Source: Rhodovastum atsumiense
GTDB taxonomy: Bacteria > Pseudomonadota > Alphaproteobacteria > Acetobacterales > Acetobacteraceae
Length of the DNA: 64,000 nt
Direction: 5' to 3'
Assembly (NCBI RefSeq): GCF_937425535.1
Contig: NZ_OW485601.1
Span: 1,107,001-1,171,000 of the forward strand
A program made the translations under genes and the position numbers. Of the stretch, positions 49,967 through 59,128 are shown one piece after another. The stretch's first letter is position 1, and each line of letters opens with the position of its first letter. The notes under the pieces are model-generated. The model worked only from the letters and a program-made list of their open reading frames with translations. It ran no database searches and was not told the origin of the DNA.

Positions 49967-51118
49967 CTACTCCGCAGCGAGGGCAGTAAGGCCACCCGCG
50001 ATCAGGACATGGGTGCAGGCAAGCCGCCGCGCCTCCGCGGCCGGATCGGCCACGGCTTCAAGCCCGGCGACGGTGGCGTAGCCCTCGGCGCGCAGCGCGG
50101 CCGCACGGGTGGCATCGGCCTCGACGGGCACATAGACGCGCGGCTTGGGCGCGCGCGGCGGGGCGGCGCGCAACACCGCATCGGGATAGAGCGTCAGCCC
50201 GGTCGCCGGCTCGGTGTCGCCGCACAGGTAGCGGCCGCCGCGCCCGAGTTCCTCGTGCCGGCCGGGCGCATACACGGTCAGCGTCACGCCGGTATGGTAG
50301 CGGAAGCCTCGGAATTCGACGGGGTCGATGGTCAGCCGCAGCCCGGGCGCGCGGGCACGGATGGCGGCGACGGTCGCGGCCAGGCGCTTGGCCAGGGCCC
50401 GCGCGCCCGGCGGCAGCGCCGCCGCCTCCAGCGCGGCCAGGGCCCGCTCGGCCGGCCCGGCGGCCAGCAGCAGATCGGTCAGCGTGCCCGCGAGCGAACC
50501 GCCCAGCTCGGTGACGGCAGCAGCATCCTTGCGGTCGAGCGCCCGGCCGAGGCTCGCGCCCGCCTCAGCGGTGAAGCCGGCCTCGTCCAGCAGGGTCGGC
50601 ACGAAAGGCGGCAGGGTCAGGTCGAACGACACCCGGGTCAGCCCGACGGCGGCGAGCGCCTCGGCGCCGACCGCGGCGATCTCGGCATCCGCATCGGGGC
50701 TGTCGGGGCCGATCAGCTCGATCCCGGCCTGCGCCACCTGCCGCTCGGTGGCCAGCCCGGCGCTGCGCACCCGCAGGCACTGCCCGGCATAGGACAGGCG
50801 CAGCGGACGCGGGGCATGCGACAGGCGCGTGGTGGCGATGCGCGCCACCTGCGGCGTCATGTCCGCCCGCACCCCCATCATGTGGTGGCTGTCGGGGTCC
50901 ATCAGCCGGAAGGTCTGGTCGGCCACGGCCGCGCCGGCGGCGCCGAGCAGGCTTTCCTCGAATTCGAGCAGCGGCGGCTTGACCCGCTGGTAACCATGTG
51001 CGGCAAAGGCGTCCATGATCGCTTCCACCGAGGTGGCCTCGGTTTCGGCCTCGGGCGGCAACAGGTCGCGCAACCCGGCGGGAAGCAGGGCGGGATTGAG
51101 GGGGCGATCGTCGGTCAT
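49967..51118 (-). CDS. hisZ: ATP phosphoribosyltransferase regulatory subunit
   Basis: A 383-residue HisRS-like protein lacking tRNA-charging function. It has class II synthetase-like motifs (LPAGLRDLLPPEAETEATSV, RADMTPQVARIATTRL, GQCLRVRSAGLATERQVAQA) and a HisZ-type C-terminus. It forms the regulatory part of the hetero-octameric enzyme with the short HisG encoded at 60.4 kb, which cannot work alone. Followed by purA. Confidence 0.93.
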   Translation of the reverse strand: MTDDRPLNPALLPAGLRDLLPPEAETEATSVEAIMDAFAAHGYQRVKPPLLEFEESLLGAAGAAVADQTFRLMDPDSHHMMGVRADMTPQVARIATTRLSHAPRPLRLSYAGQCLRVRSAGLATERQVAQAGIELIGPDSPDADAEIAAVGAEALAAVGLTRVSFDLTLPPFVPTLLDEAGFTAEAGASLGRALDRKDAAAVTELGGSLAGTLTDLLLAAGPAERALAALEAAALPPGARALAKRLAATVAAIRARAPGLRLTIDPVEFRGFRYHTGVTLTVYAPGRHEELGRGGRYLCGDTEPATGLTLYPDAVLRAAPPRAPKPRVYVPVEADATRAAALRAEGYATVAGLEAVADPAAEARRLACTHVLIAGGLTALAAE

Positions 51119-51171
51119 GCTGGGCCCGTTCTAGCACCCGCATCCCCGACACGAAAGCAATCCGGCTCCGC

Positions 51172-51777
51172 TCAGGCGGGGCTGAAGCTGCCGTCGGGCT
51201 GCAACAGGGCGAGCACGCCGGTGCGGATGTCGAAATGCGCGCCGTGCAGGCGCAGCCGCCCCGCTTCCACCGCATCGCGGATCCAGGGGAAGGTCATGAG
51301 GTTTTCCAGCGAAAGCTGCACCGTCGCATGCTCGCAGGCCAGTTGCCGGTCGGCCGGATCGCAGGCCAGCACGCGGTCGCGGGCACGCCCGGCAAGATTG
51401 ATCCAGGGGCCGACGAAATCACCGAGCGGAGCCGGCACCCCTTCGAGCAGGGCGCGGACGCCCCCGCACATGCCGTGGCCCAGCACGATCAGGTGGCGCA
51501 CCTGCAGGGCCAGCACCCCGAACTCGAGGGCGGCGCTGGTGCCGTGATAGGTGCCGTCCGGCTGGAACGGCGGCACCAGGTTGGCGACGTTGCGCACGAC
51601 GAAGATCTGGCCGGGACCGGCATCGAAGATCATAGCCGGATCGACGCGGCTGTCGGAGCACGCGATCACCATGGTCTGCGGGCGCTGGCCACGGTCGGCC
51701 AGTTGTTCGAACACCTTCTTCCGCTCCGGCCAGGCGGATTCGCGGAAGCGCTGGTAGCCGTCGATGAGATCCTGCAT
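51172..51777 (-). CDS. Beta-class carbonic anhydrase
   Basis: A 201-residue enzyme interconverting CO2 and bicarbonate. The zinc ligands are in VIACSDSRVDP (Cys and the Asp-Arg dyad) and LIVLGHGMCGGVRALL (His and Cys). ATG 51777 gives MQDLIDGYQRFRESAWPER, the normal start. It sits between serA and hisZ; the repeat array upstream separates it from serA. Confidence 0.94.
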   Translation of the reverse strand: MQDLIDGYQRFRESAWPERKKVFEQLADRGQRPQTMVIACSDSRVDPAMIFDAGPGQIFVVRNVANLVPPFQPDGTYHGTSAALEFGVLALQVRHLIVLGHGMCGGVRALLEGVPAPLGDFVGPWINLAGRARDRVLACDPADRQLACEHATVQLSLENLMTFPWIRDAVEAGRLRLHGAHFDIRTGVLALLQPDGSFSPA

Positions 51778-51799
51778 GCGGTGCGTGTAGCGCAAGGCA

Positions 51800-51925
51800 G
51801 ATGGGCGAGGAAAGCACCTCGCCCACCGGTCGGGACAGACTGTCCCCCAAAAAGAACCAGGGGCCATACGGCCCCTGGTGGATCGGTCCGCGGCGCGGAC
51901 CGGTGGGCAAAGCCTGCCCATTCCG
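51800..51925. repeat. Palindrome array, copy D (divergent modules)
   Basis: Five consecutive inverted repeats: GGGCGAGG/CCTCGCCC, GGGACAG/CTGTCCC, CCAGGGGCC/GGCCCCTGG, GGTCCGCG/CGCGGACC and GGGCA/TGCCC, between serA and the carbonic anhydrase gene. The style matches the other intergenic arrays although most modules differ. Confidence 0.75.
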
Positions 51926-51930
51926 GTTGG

Positions 51931-53517
51931 TCAGAAGCTCAGCGGCGCCGCCTGCACCACCAGCGGCAGGGCGCGGACTGCCTTCAACACCTCCTCGGAA
52001 GGTTCCTCGTCGATGCTGACCAGGCAGATCGCATCCCCGCCCGCCTCGGCGCGGCCGAGATGGAAGGTGGCGATGTTGATGCCCGCCTCGGACAGCACCG
52101 CACCGAACCGGCCGATGAAGCCCGGCTTGTCCTGGTTGGTGACATAGAGCATGTGCCGGGCGAAATCGGCCTCGACCGGGATGCCCTTGATCTCGACGAT
52201 GCGCGGACGGCTGCCGGCGAACAGCGTGCCGGCCACGCCGCGGGTCTGCGTGTCCGTGACCACGCTGATGCGCACCAGGGTCTGGTACTCGCTCGGGCGG
52301 TCATGGATGGTTTCGCTGACCTCGATGCCGCGATCATGCGCGAGCACCGGGGCGTTGACCATGTTGGCGCCTTCCATCATCGGCCCCATCAGCCCGGCGA
52401 GCGCGGCCGCGGTCAGCGGCTTGGTGTTCAGCCCGGCGGCGGCCCCCTCGTACTCGATGGTGACGGCCTTGATGGCGGAGTGCTGGGCCGTGGTGAGCTG
52501 CCCGGCGAAGGCGCCGAGCGAGCGGCACAGTTCCATGTAGGGCTTCAGGCGCGGCGCGTCCTCGGCCGAGACCGACGGCATGTTGATCGCGTTCGACACC
52601 GCGCCGGTCAGCAGGAAATCGCTCATCTGCTCGGCGATCTGCAGCGCCACGTTCTCCTGCGCTTCCGTGGTGGAGGCGCCGAGATGCGGGGTGCAGACCA
52701 CGTTCTCCAGCGCGAAGAGCGGGCTTTCCTTGGCGGGCTCTACCTCGAACACGTCCAGCGCGGCACCGGCGACATGGCCCGACTTCAGCGCCTCGGCCAG
52801 CGCCGCCTCGTCGACCAGTCCGCCGCGGGCGCAGTTGATGATGCGCACGCCCTTCTTGGCGCGCGCCAGCGCGTCACGCGAGATGATGTTGCGGGTCTGG
52901 TCGGTCAGCGGCGTGTGCAGCGTGATGATGTCGGCGCGCGCGATCAGGTCGGCGAGTTCGATCTTCTCCACGCCGATGTCGCGGGCGCGCTTGTCGGTCA
53001 GGTACGGGTCGTAGGCGACCACCCGCATCTTCAGGCCGATGGCGCGGTCGGCGACGATCGAGCCGATATTGCCGCAACCGATCACGCCGAGCACCTTGCC
53101 GGTCAGCTCGACGCCCATGAAGCGGTTCTTTTCCCACTTGCCGGCCTTGGTCGAGGCCGAGGCCTCGGGGATCTGGCGGGCCAGCGCGAACATCATGGCG
53201 ATGGCGTGCTCGGCGGTGGTGATGGCATTGCCGTTCGGCGTGTTCATCACCACCACGCCGCGCGCGGTGGCCGACTTGATATCGACGTTGTCGACGCCGA
53301 TGCCGGCGCGGCCAACCACCTTGAGGTTGGTGGCCGTCTCGAGCACTTCCTTCGTCACCTTGGTGGCGGAGCGGATGGCCAAACCGTCATATTCGCCGAT
53401 GATGGCCCGCAGATCGGCGGCGGAAAGGCCGGTCTTGACGTCAACCTCGACGCCGCGCGCGCGGAAGATCTCGACGGCGGCCGGGGAGAGCTTGTCGGAA
53501 ATGAGAACCTTCGGCAT
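51931..53517 (-). CDS. serA: D-3-phosphoglycerate dehydrogenase
   Basis: A 528-residue long-form SerA, first step of serine synthesis. The NAD domain has LTGKVLGVIGCGNIGSIVA; catalytic Arg, Glu and His fall in NCARGGLVDE, ALDVFEVEPA and CTPHLGAST. An ASB domain and a C-terminal ACT domain (MLYVTNQDKPGFIGRFGAVL) follow. ATG 53517 begins MPKVLISDKLSP. Five bases after serC, so one operon. Confidence 0.97.
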   Translation of the reverse strand: MPKVLISDKLSPAAVEIFRARGVEVDVKTGLSAADLRAIIGEYDGLAIRSATKVTKEVLETATNLKVVGRAGIGVDNVDIKSATARGVVVMNTPNGNAITTAEHAIAMMFALARQIPEASASTKAGKWEKNRFMGVELTGKVLGVIGCGNIGSIVADRAIGLKMRVVAYDPYLTDKRARDIGVEKIELADLIARADIITLHTPLTDQTRNIISRDALARAKKGVRIINCARGGLVDEAALAEALKSGHVAGAALDVFEVEPAKESPLFALENVVCTPHLGASTTEAQENVALQIAEQMSDFLLTGAVSNAINMPSVSAEDAPRLKPYMELCRSLGAFAGQLTTAQHSAIKAVTIEYEGAAAGLNTKPLTAAALAGLMGPMMEGANMVNAPVLAHDRGIEVSETIHDRPSEYQTLVRISVVTDTQTRGVAGTLFAGSRPRIVEIKGIPVEADFARHMLYVTNQDKPGFIGRFGAVLSEAGINIATFHLGRAEAGGDAICLVSIDEEPSEEVLKAVRALPLVVQAAPLSF

Positions 53518-53522
53518 CGGGA

Positions 53523-54707
53523 CTACTCCGCGGCCTGGGTGGTGTAGGAAGCGGCGACCTGGGCATAGGCCCAGTCGAGCCACGGCAACAGGGCGGCGAC
53601 ATCCGCGGTCTCGACCGTGGCGCCGGCCCAGATGCGCAGGCCCGGCGGCGCGTCGCGATAGCTGCCGATGTCGTAGGCGACACCTTCCTTCTCGAGCAAC
53701 GAGGCGAGCTTCTTCGCTGCTTCCGCCTGCGCTTCCGGCGCCAGGGCGGTGAACCAGGGCGCGGTGATCTTCAGGCAGATCGAGGTGCAGGAGCGCGTCG
53801 CCGGAGCCTCGGCCAGGAAGTCGGCCCAATCGGTCTTGGCGACCCAGGCGGCGATGGCGGCCAGGCTCGCCTCGCTGCGGCCGATCAGCGCCTTCAGGCC
53901 GCCGATCCCTTCCGCCCAGCGCAGGCCATCAACCGCGTCCTCGACGCAGAGCATGCTCGGGGTGTTGATGGTTTCGCCTTTGAAAACACCCTCGGTCAGC
54001 TTGCCGCCGCTGGTCAGGCGGAAGATCTTCGGCAGCGGCCAGGCCGGCTTGTAGGTGGTCAGGCGCTCGACCGCGCGGGGCGAGAGCGCCAGCATGCCGT
54101 GCGCCGCCTCGCCGCCCAGCACTTTCTGCCAGGACCAGGTGACGACATCGAGCTTGTCCCAGGGCAGGTCCATGGCGAAGGCGGCCGAAGTCGCGTCCGC
54201 GATCACCAGCCCCTCGCGCTGCGCGGGGATCCAGTCGCCATTGGGAATGCGCACACCCGAGGTGGTGCCGTTCCAGGCCAGCACGACGTCATGGGTGAAA
54301 TCGACATCGGCGAGGTTCGGCAGCTTGCCATACGGCGCGGTCAGCACGCGCGCATCGGCCAGCTTGAGCTGCTTGACGATATCGGTCGCCCAGGTCTGGG
54401 AGAAACTCTCGAAGGCCAGCACGTCCACCGGGCGGGCACCGAGCAGCGACCAGAGCGCCATCTCCACCGCGCCGGTATCGGAGGCCGGCACGATGCCGAG
54501 CCGCCAGTCGGCGGGAATGCCGAGAATGGCGCGAGAGCGGTCGATCACTTCGGCGAGGCGGGCCTTGGGGTTCTTGGCGCGGTGGCTGCGGCCGAGCAGC
54601 GCGCTTTCGAGCGCGGCGACCGTCCAACCAGGACGCTTCGCGCAAGGACCGGATGAAAACTGCGGATTGGCCGGACGTGTGTCCGGCTTGGCGGCGGCGA
54701 GTGCCAT
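53523..54707 (-). CDS. serC: Phosphoserine aminotransferase
   Basis: A 394-residue PLP enzyme of serine synthesis, of the form common in alphaproteobacteria. The PLP lysine is in [31 protein letters not shown] near the start and [20 protein letters not shown] at the end are family features. First gene of serC-serA. Confidence 0.96.
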   Translation of the reverse strand: MALAAAKPDTRPANPQFSSGPCAKRPGWTVAALESALLGRSHRAKNPKARLAEVIDRSRAILGIPADWRLGIVPASDTGAVEMALWSLLGARPVDVLAFESFSQTWATDIVKQLKLADARVLTAPYGKLPNLADVDFTHDVVLAWNGTTSGVRIPNGDWIPAQREGLVIADATSAAFAMDLPWDKLDVVTWSWQKVLGGEAAHGMLALSPRAVERLTTYKPAWPLPKIFRLTSGGKLTEGVFKGETINTPSMLCVEDAVDGLRWAEGIGGLKALIGRSEASLAAIAAWVAKTDWADFLAEAPATRSCTSICLKITAPWFTALAPEAQAEAAKKLASLLEKEGVAYDIGSYRDAPPGLRIWAGATVETADVAALLPWLDWAYAQVAASYTTQAAE

Positions 54708-54710
54708 TGC

Positions 54711-54751
54711 GGCTCTCCCTTCCAGAAGAGAAGCGTCCCGGTGGGGGGACG
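54711..54751 (-). promoter_or_regulatory. 5' leader hairpins of serC
   Basis: On the serC strand, CGTCCC-CCCACC-GGGACG (54734-54751) forms a 6-bp hairpin. It is followed by TTCTCTTCTGGAAGGGAGAG, in which the ribosome site GGGAG can pair with TCTC upstream. A conserved serC leader motif is known in alphaproteobacteria; whether this is that motif needs a covariance search. Confidence 0.4.
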
Positions 54752-55033
54752 TGACCCGGCCGCGTTCCTAGCGCAGCTGCTTGCGAGGTGCAACGATCCG
54801 ATTGTCGTTACGGGTCGGCACCGGCCCCCGAAGCTGCCGCATCCATTGCAATGCTGCCGTGCAGGAACGTGATGGGCGTTCCCGCACGGCTGACGGCCAC
54901 CTGTTGTCTTTCTGCCCGGGCCGCCCTTGCCAGGACCTTTTCGTCAGAGTCCCACTTTTTCAACCATGACTATTTTTTACTGGCGGAAAACTTCGCCCCT
55001 CCGGCACGGCAGCGGCTGTTTTCGTCTCGCTCG
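54752..55033. other. Intergenic region upstream of serC
   Basis: About 280 bases between serC and the DUF1127 gene. It contains the inverted pair GGAACGTGATGGGCGTTCC (near 54866-54884). I see no gene or clear promoter. A frame ending at 54960 on the minus strand resembles a signal peptide but has no start codon. Confidence 0.4.
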
Positions 55034-55360
55034 TCACCACGCAGTCGCCGCCATCGGCCCACGCTGGCAAGGCACCGAAGCCCAGCGCCAACACGACGGG
55101 AAGGACATAGAACCAACGGGATCGAACGGGACATGCCGCAACCAGGCGAAGGGTGAAAAGACCAGCCCCTGATGCAAAGCGGGTGATAATGCCATCGCCT
55201 CGCCGCTGTCGGTCCAGGCTGTTTGCGCCAGATGGGTGATCTCGCATCGCGCCACACCGATATCCTTCAGCGTTGCGTCGCTGAGTTCCTCCAGGGTTCG
55301 CGCCATGCGGTGGCGCCGCAGGCTCAGGTGCAATCGGTCCAGGAAAAGAATGCCCCTCAT
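55034..55360 (-). CDS. DUF1127 domain-containing small protein
   Basis: About 108 residues. Near the N-terminus is the DUF1127 pattern RRHRMARTLEELSDATLKDI followed by GVARCEITHLA. DUF1127 (YjiS-like) proteins are short, basic and linked to stress, RNA or carbon metabolism. The C-terminal 40 residues look unlike the family and may reflect a local shift. The ATG at 55360 overlaps the stop of a 12-codon upstream frame (55395-55357) that carries the strong AAGGAGG ribosome site, suggesting coupled translation. Confidence 0.6.
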   Translation of the reverse strand: MRGILFLDRLHLSLRRHRMARTLEELSDATLKDIGVARCEITHLAQTAWTDSGEAMALSPALHQGLVFSPFAWLRHVPFDPVGSMSFPSCWRWASVPCQRGPMAATAW

Positions 55361-55600
55361 CCCAATCCCATCGCCGTCGATAATCCCATTTGCATGAGTC
55401 TCGTCCTCCTTGCGTTCTCTCGGAGCGGGACGATGCGGTGGGCACATGTGAACGATCGTGTGTACAGCCGTGGAAACGTGGCGAGGTGAGATGTGGCCGG
55501 TTATCTTTCCGCCGGCAACAGACCGCCGTTGGCCTGCGGGCCTGCGACAAGATGGGGAAACGCGACCGGACCGGCGCTGCCCGTTCGGCGAGGTTACGAC

Positions 55601-56704
55601 ATGCTGACTGTCAAATTGCTCGGCGAGATGCAGGTGTTGCGCGACACGGCGCCACTCGCGCTGCCGCAGCCGTGGAAGACGCGGGCCCTGCTTGGGTATC
55701 TCGTCGTGACCGGACGATCGCCTCGGCGGGAACGACTCTGCACGCTGCTGTGGGACGTGCCCGATGATCCGCACGGGGCCCTGCGCTGGAGCCTGAGCAA
55801 GTTGCGTATGCTGGTCGACGAACCCTCCCGGGCTGCCGCGTCCGGGCGAAATCGCCGATCCGGCATGGCGACAGGAAATCCGCTTCTGCAACACCGCTGA
55901 TGCCGTGCGGATCGCCTATGCCACCGTCGGGCACGGACCATCCTTGCTGCGCCCGGCGACGTGGATGACGCATCTGGAACATGATTGGGAAAGTCCGGTC
56001 TGGCGCCACTGGATCCGCAGTCTGTCACGCGACTTCTGCCTGATCCGCCATGACGAGCGAGCCAATGGCCTGTCCGATTGGGAGGTGGACGACGTTTCCT
56101 TCGAGGCACTGGCCCGTGACCTCGATGCCGTGGTCGCGGCGACCGGATTGCGGCACTTCCCGCTGCTCGGGATCTCGCAGGGCTGCGCGGTCGCCTATAC
56201 GGTGCGCCATCCGGACCGCGTCAGCCATCTCGTGCTGTGCGGCAGCTACGCGGCGGGCTGGGCCACGGGCGGCACGCCGGAGGAGGCGAGCAAGCGAACG
56301 GCGCTCGCGACCCTGACCCGGCATGGCCGGGGCCAGGACAATCCGGCTTTCCGGCAGGTCTTCACCTCGCTGTTCATTCCCGACGCGAGGCCGGAGCAGA
56401 TGCAGTGGTTCAACGACCTGCAGGGCGTGACCGTCTCACCCGAAAACGCGTTCCGGCTGCAGCATGTGTTCAGCGGCATCGAGATCCGCCCGCTGCTCGC
56501 AGAGGTGCAGGCCCCGACCCTGGTGCTGCACAGCCGCCACGACTGCGTCGTGCCGTTCGAGCAGGAGCGCTTGCTGGCTTCTGGAATCCCGGGGCGCGCT
56601 TCGTCCCGCTTGAAAGCCGCAATCATCTTCCGCTGGAAGAAGAACCCGCCTGGCTGCGATTTCTGAGCGAGGTGCGCGGTTTTCTCGACGCCGATGCCCG
56701 CTGA
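55601..56704 (+). pseudogene. Broken SARP/BTAD regulator - alpha/beta hydrolase fusion gene
   Basis: Three pieces in different frames. 55601-55900 encodes a winged-helix SARP-type N-terminus (MLTVKLLGEMQVLRDTAPL, RRERLCTLLWDVPDDPHGAL). The alpha/beta hydrolase part follows in another frame from about 55880 (QEIRFCNTADAVRIAYATVG, LIRHDERANGLSDWEV, LLGISQGCAVAYTVRHP with the nucleophile Ser). Near 56590 the frame shifts again; the true C-terminus ARFVPLESRNHLPLEEEPAW continues to 56704. In intact relatives a BTAD domain of roughly 200 residues separates the two halves; here it is deleted. At least one deletion and two frame changes make this a decayed gene. Confidence 0.75.
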
Positions 56705-56757
56705 ACGAGGGCCGCGAGCGATCGACGACGCAGCGGTGCAGTGGGTGCGCAGCATGA

Positions 56758-57273
56758 TCAACGGGGACGCGGCTCGTCGTCGGCGAGCTTCGCCCAACGT
56801 TCGTGATCCCGCCACAACCCGGCGATGCGCAGGTAACGCGGCGAATAGCCCTCCAGCCGGAAGCCGAGGCGCTTCACCAGCGCACGCGAGCGCAGATTGT
56901 CCGGCTGTATGTTCACCTCGATGCGATGCAAGCCGATTTCATTGAAGCCATGCAGCACCGCCAGTTCCACCGCGCGCGTCATCAGCCCCCGCCCCTGCAT
57001 CCCGGCCATGGCGTAGTAGCCGAGATAGGCACTGCAGAAGCTGTCCATGACGATCTCGCTGAAGGTCACCACCCCGGCGATGTCCCCATCGCGCTCGGCG
57101 AGCAGGGCAACCTTTCGCCCCGTGAGCGTACCGGCAAACCACCGATGAAACCCCTCGCGATCGGTGAAAGGCTCCACCCAGTGCATGTGCAGGCCACGGC
57201 TGGCGCGATTGCCGCGGACCAGCGCGTCAACATCGGTCTCCGTCACGTGGCGGATCGTTACAAGATCAGGCAT
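56758..57273 (-). CDS. GNAT family N-acetyltransferase (RimJ/RimL-like)
   Basis: A 171-residue acetyltransferase. Typical RimJ/RimL features are YLGYYAMAGMQGRGLMTRAV (the acetyl-CoA-binding Q-x-x-G-x-G/A region), EIGLHRIEVNIQPDNLRSRA and LVKRLGFRLEG. These enzymes acetylate ribosomal protein N-termini or small amines. ATG 57273 gives MPDLVTIRHVTETD. Stand-alone gene. Confidence 0.88.
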   Translation of the reverse strand: MPDLVTIRHVTETDVDALVRGNRASRGLHMHWVEPFTDREGFHRWFAGTLTGRKVALLAERDGDIAGVVTFSEIVMDSFCSAYLGYYAMAGMQGRGLMTRAVELAVLHGFNEIGLHRIEVNIQPDNLRSRALVKRLGFRLEGYSPRYLRIAGLWRDHERWAKLADDEPRPR

Positions 57274-57641
57274 GGCTTGCCCCACATGCGGGCATGCACT
57301 GTCCGCGCGATCATCATGCACGGCAAGAGAGATCACCCCACGGGACCGGCCCGGTTCCCCACCTCACGGCTCGCCCGTCGATCCTGGCAGGCAAATACGG
57401 CGCCGCAGATCAGGAACTCACGGATGCAGAAACAGCCCGGGTGCAATCAGCCCAGTTGGCGCAGTAGCACAGACAACCACAAGCTGTGGCAATCGCGCCT
57501 TGTATAGACAAAAACTGTCCGCACATCGTTCAGTTTCAAAAACAACCAACATCCACACACTATTAGTCGCGGAATCGTGTTGGACGTCTTCTGGACTGTC
57601 AACCGGCACTGACAGAATATGTTAAAAAGCAATTAATCTGG
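57274..57641. other. Intergenic region with inverted repeat near promoter
   Basis: 368 bases, AT-richer towards the right. CTGTCA-N8-TGACAG (57596-57615) is directly followed by a -10-like TATGTT (57618-57623) ahead of the small gene at 57642, so it may be an operator. No RNA or protein gene is evident. Confidence 0.45.
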
Positions 57642-57926
57642 ATGATTGACCAAATGTCATCTTCCTATTGCCGCCGCCATCGGGTTTCCGATTTCCTGGC
57701 CAAGGCGGAACGGTTGCGCAGGATGGCAGGCAATGCCGGGGATCCCTTCGTACATGAGGCTTTGCTCGATACGGCGCATGCCTACGAGGAAGCCGCCCGC
57801 GAAGAGCAGGAACGGCACATCAGGCCGCTCGTCGCAGTGACCCGCACGTCTGCGGCGCACATGCATCCCCGGAATGAGGCATCACCCCATTCGGGGCTGG
57901 AAAGCAGCGCCCCTCGGTGCACGTAG
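57642..57926 (+). CDS. Hypothetical small helical protein
   Basis: A 94-residue protein. The central part, VSDFLAKAERLRRMAGNAGD then PFVHEALLDTAHAYEEAARE, matches the look of many short alphaproteobacterial proteins with a two-helix A-E-x-L-R-x-x-A pattern, whose function is unknown. The ribosome site is weak; a second ATG lies four codons later. Overlaps nothing and has its own promoter-like region. Confidence 0.6.
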   Translation: MIDQMSSSYCRRHRVSDFLAKAERLRRMAGNAGDPFVHEALLDTAHAYEEAAREEQERHIRPLVAVTRTSAAHMHPRNEASPHSGLESSAPRCT

Positions 57927-58023
57927 CAGGAATCGGGACCGGGCCAACACGACAGTCCAGCCGCGCAAGCAGCCGCGCGGTGGTCGGTGGATTCCCATTT
58001 TCGGAGGCATTCACCAGTCGGAA

Positions 58024-58098
58024 TGGTGCTGTTGGAGAGGATTGAACTCTCGACCTCCCCCTTACCAAGGGGGTGCTCTACCACTGAGCTACAACAGC
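58024..58098 (-). tRNA. tRNA-Thr (anticodon GGT)
   Basis: Minus strand: acceptor GCTGTTG pairs with CAACAGC, D-arm TAGCTCAGTGGTAGAGCA, anticodon arm CCCCC-TTGGTAA-GGGGG, T-arm GAGAG-TTCAATCCTCTC, discriminator A and encoded CCA. 75 bases. Confidence 0.96.
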
Positions 58099-58220
58099 GC
58101 CGGGCCGGTGGGCGGGCGCCTTCCTAGACGCTCGGAGGCGAGCGTGCAACCCCTTCACCGCACCGGAACGCAAATCCTCCCCCGCTTGACCTGGACCACG
58201 CCCGCGCCACTCTCCCGCCC

Positions 58221-58406
58221 ATGAGCGAACCCACTCCGTCCCGCCCACCGGCCCGCCCCACCTGCCTGCCCGCCACGCAGGCCGAACAGGAAGCCCGCCG
58301 CGCCCGCCAGGCAGCCGCGCTCCGCGCCAATCTGCAGCGGCGCAAGCAACAGACGCGCGCCCGCGCCGAGGCCGACCAACCCACTCCCCCGCCCCCCAGG
58401 TCCTGA
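58221..58406 (+). CDS. Hypothetical small basic protein
   Basis: A 61-residue protein with Pro-rich ends and a basic helix ([20 protein letters not shown] then [11 protein letters not shown]). Short proteins of this pattern are common upstream of dcd in related bacteria. It may bind nucleic acid, but this is a guess. It could be annotated or missed by gene finders. Confidence 0.5.
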   Translation: MSEPTPSRPPARPTCLPATQAEQEARRARQAAALRANLQRRKQQTRARAEADQPTPPPPRS

Positions 58407-58551
58407 CACATCCCCGGCCGGCACCTCCCGGTCGTTCCGACCGCGCCCACAACGCGCCGAAGCAGACCGGCCCGGCGCGTCCTGCGTTTGCCCCCGCCGG
58501 GCCAGCCGGGCTAGATCCCCGCCTTTCGCCCCCCTCTGGAGCAGCCGCGCT

Positions 58552-59109
58552 ATGCCCGTGATGTCCGACCGCTGGATCCGCCAGATGGCCACCGAGCACG
58601 GCATGATCGAGCCCTTCGTCGAAACCCAGAAACGCGATGGCGTGATCAGCTACGGCCTGTCCAGCTACGGCTACGACGCCCGCGTCTCCGAAGACTTCAA
58701 GGTCTTCACCAATGTCGACTCCGCCGTGGTCGATCCCAAGGACTTCAACCCGTCCTCCTTCGTCGACCGCCACGGCCCGGTCTGCATCATCCCGCCCAAC
58801 AGTTTCGCGCTGGCCCACACCGTCGAATACTTCCGCATCCCGCGCGACGTCCTGGTGATCTGCCTCGGCAAGTCCACCTATGCCCGCTGCGGCATCATCG
58901 TGAACGTCACCCCGCTGGAACCGGAATGGGAAGGCCAGGTCACCATCGAGATCAGCAACACCACCCCGCTCCCGGCCAAGATCTACGCCAACGAGGGCAT
59001 CTGCCAGTTCCTCTTCATCCAGGGCAACGAGCCCTGTGAAACCAGCTACGCAGACAAGTCCGGCAAGTATATGCGCCAGCGCGGGGTTTCCCTTCCCCGG
59101 CTCGGCTGA
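58552..59109 (+). CDS. dcd: dCTP deaminase
   Basis: A 185-residue trimeric enzyme converting dCTP to dUTP. Conserved features are [18 protein letters not shown], the catalytic Glu region [20 protein letters not shown], and [13 protein letters not shown]. Length is normal. Upstream of murA with a 19-base gap. Confidence 0.97.
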   Translation: MPVMSDRWIRQMATEHGMIEPFVETQKRDGVISYGLSSYGYDARVSEDFKVFTNVDSAVVDPKDFNPSSFVDRHGPVCIIPPNSFALAHTVEYFRIPRDVLVICLGKSTYARCGIIVNVTPLEPEWEGQVTIEISNTTPLPAKIYANEGICQFLFIQGNEPCETSYADKSGKYMRQRGVSLPRLG

Positions 59110-59128
59110 GCTCCGCTAGATCCCGGCC

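Noticed and set aside
54960-55131. Signal-peptide-like stretch (VLPVVLALGFGALPAWADGG) at the end of the DUF1127 region
   Set aside because: No start codon in that frame after the upstream stop region and no ribosome site. It could be a frameshifted small secreted protein, but the evidence is too thin.
58024-58098. tRNA genes as integration sites of an island
   Set aside because: No integrase, direct repeat of a tRNA 3' end, or phage-like gene lies beside any of the three tRNAs.
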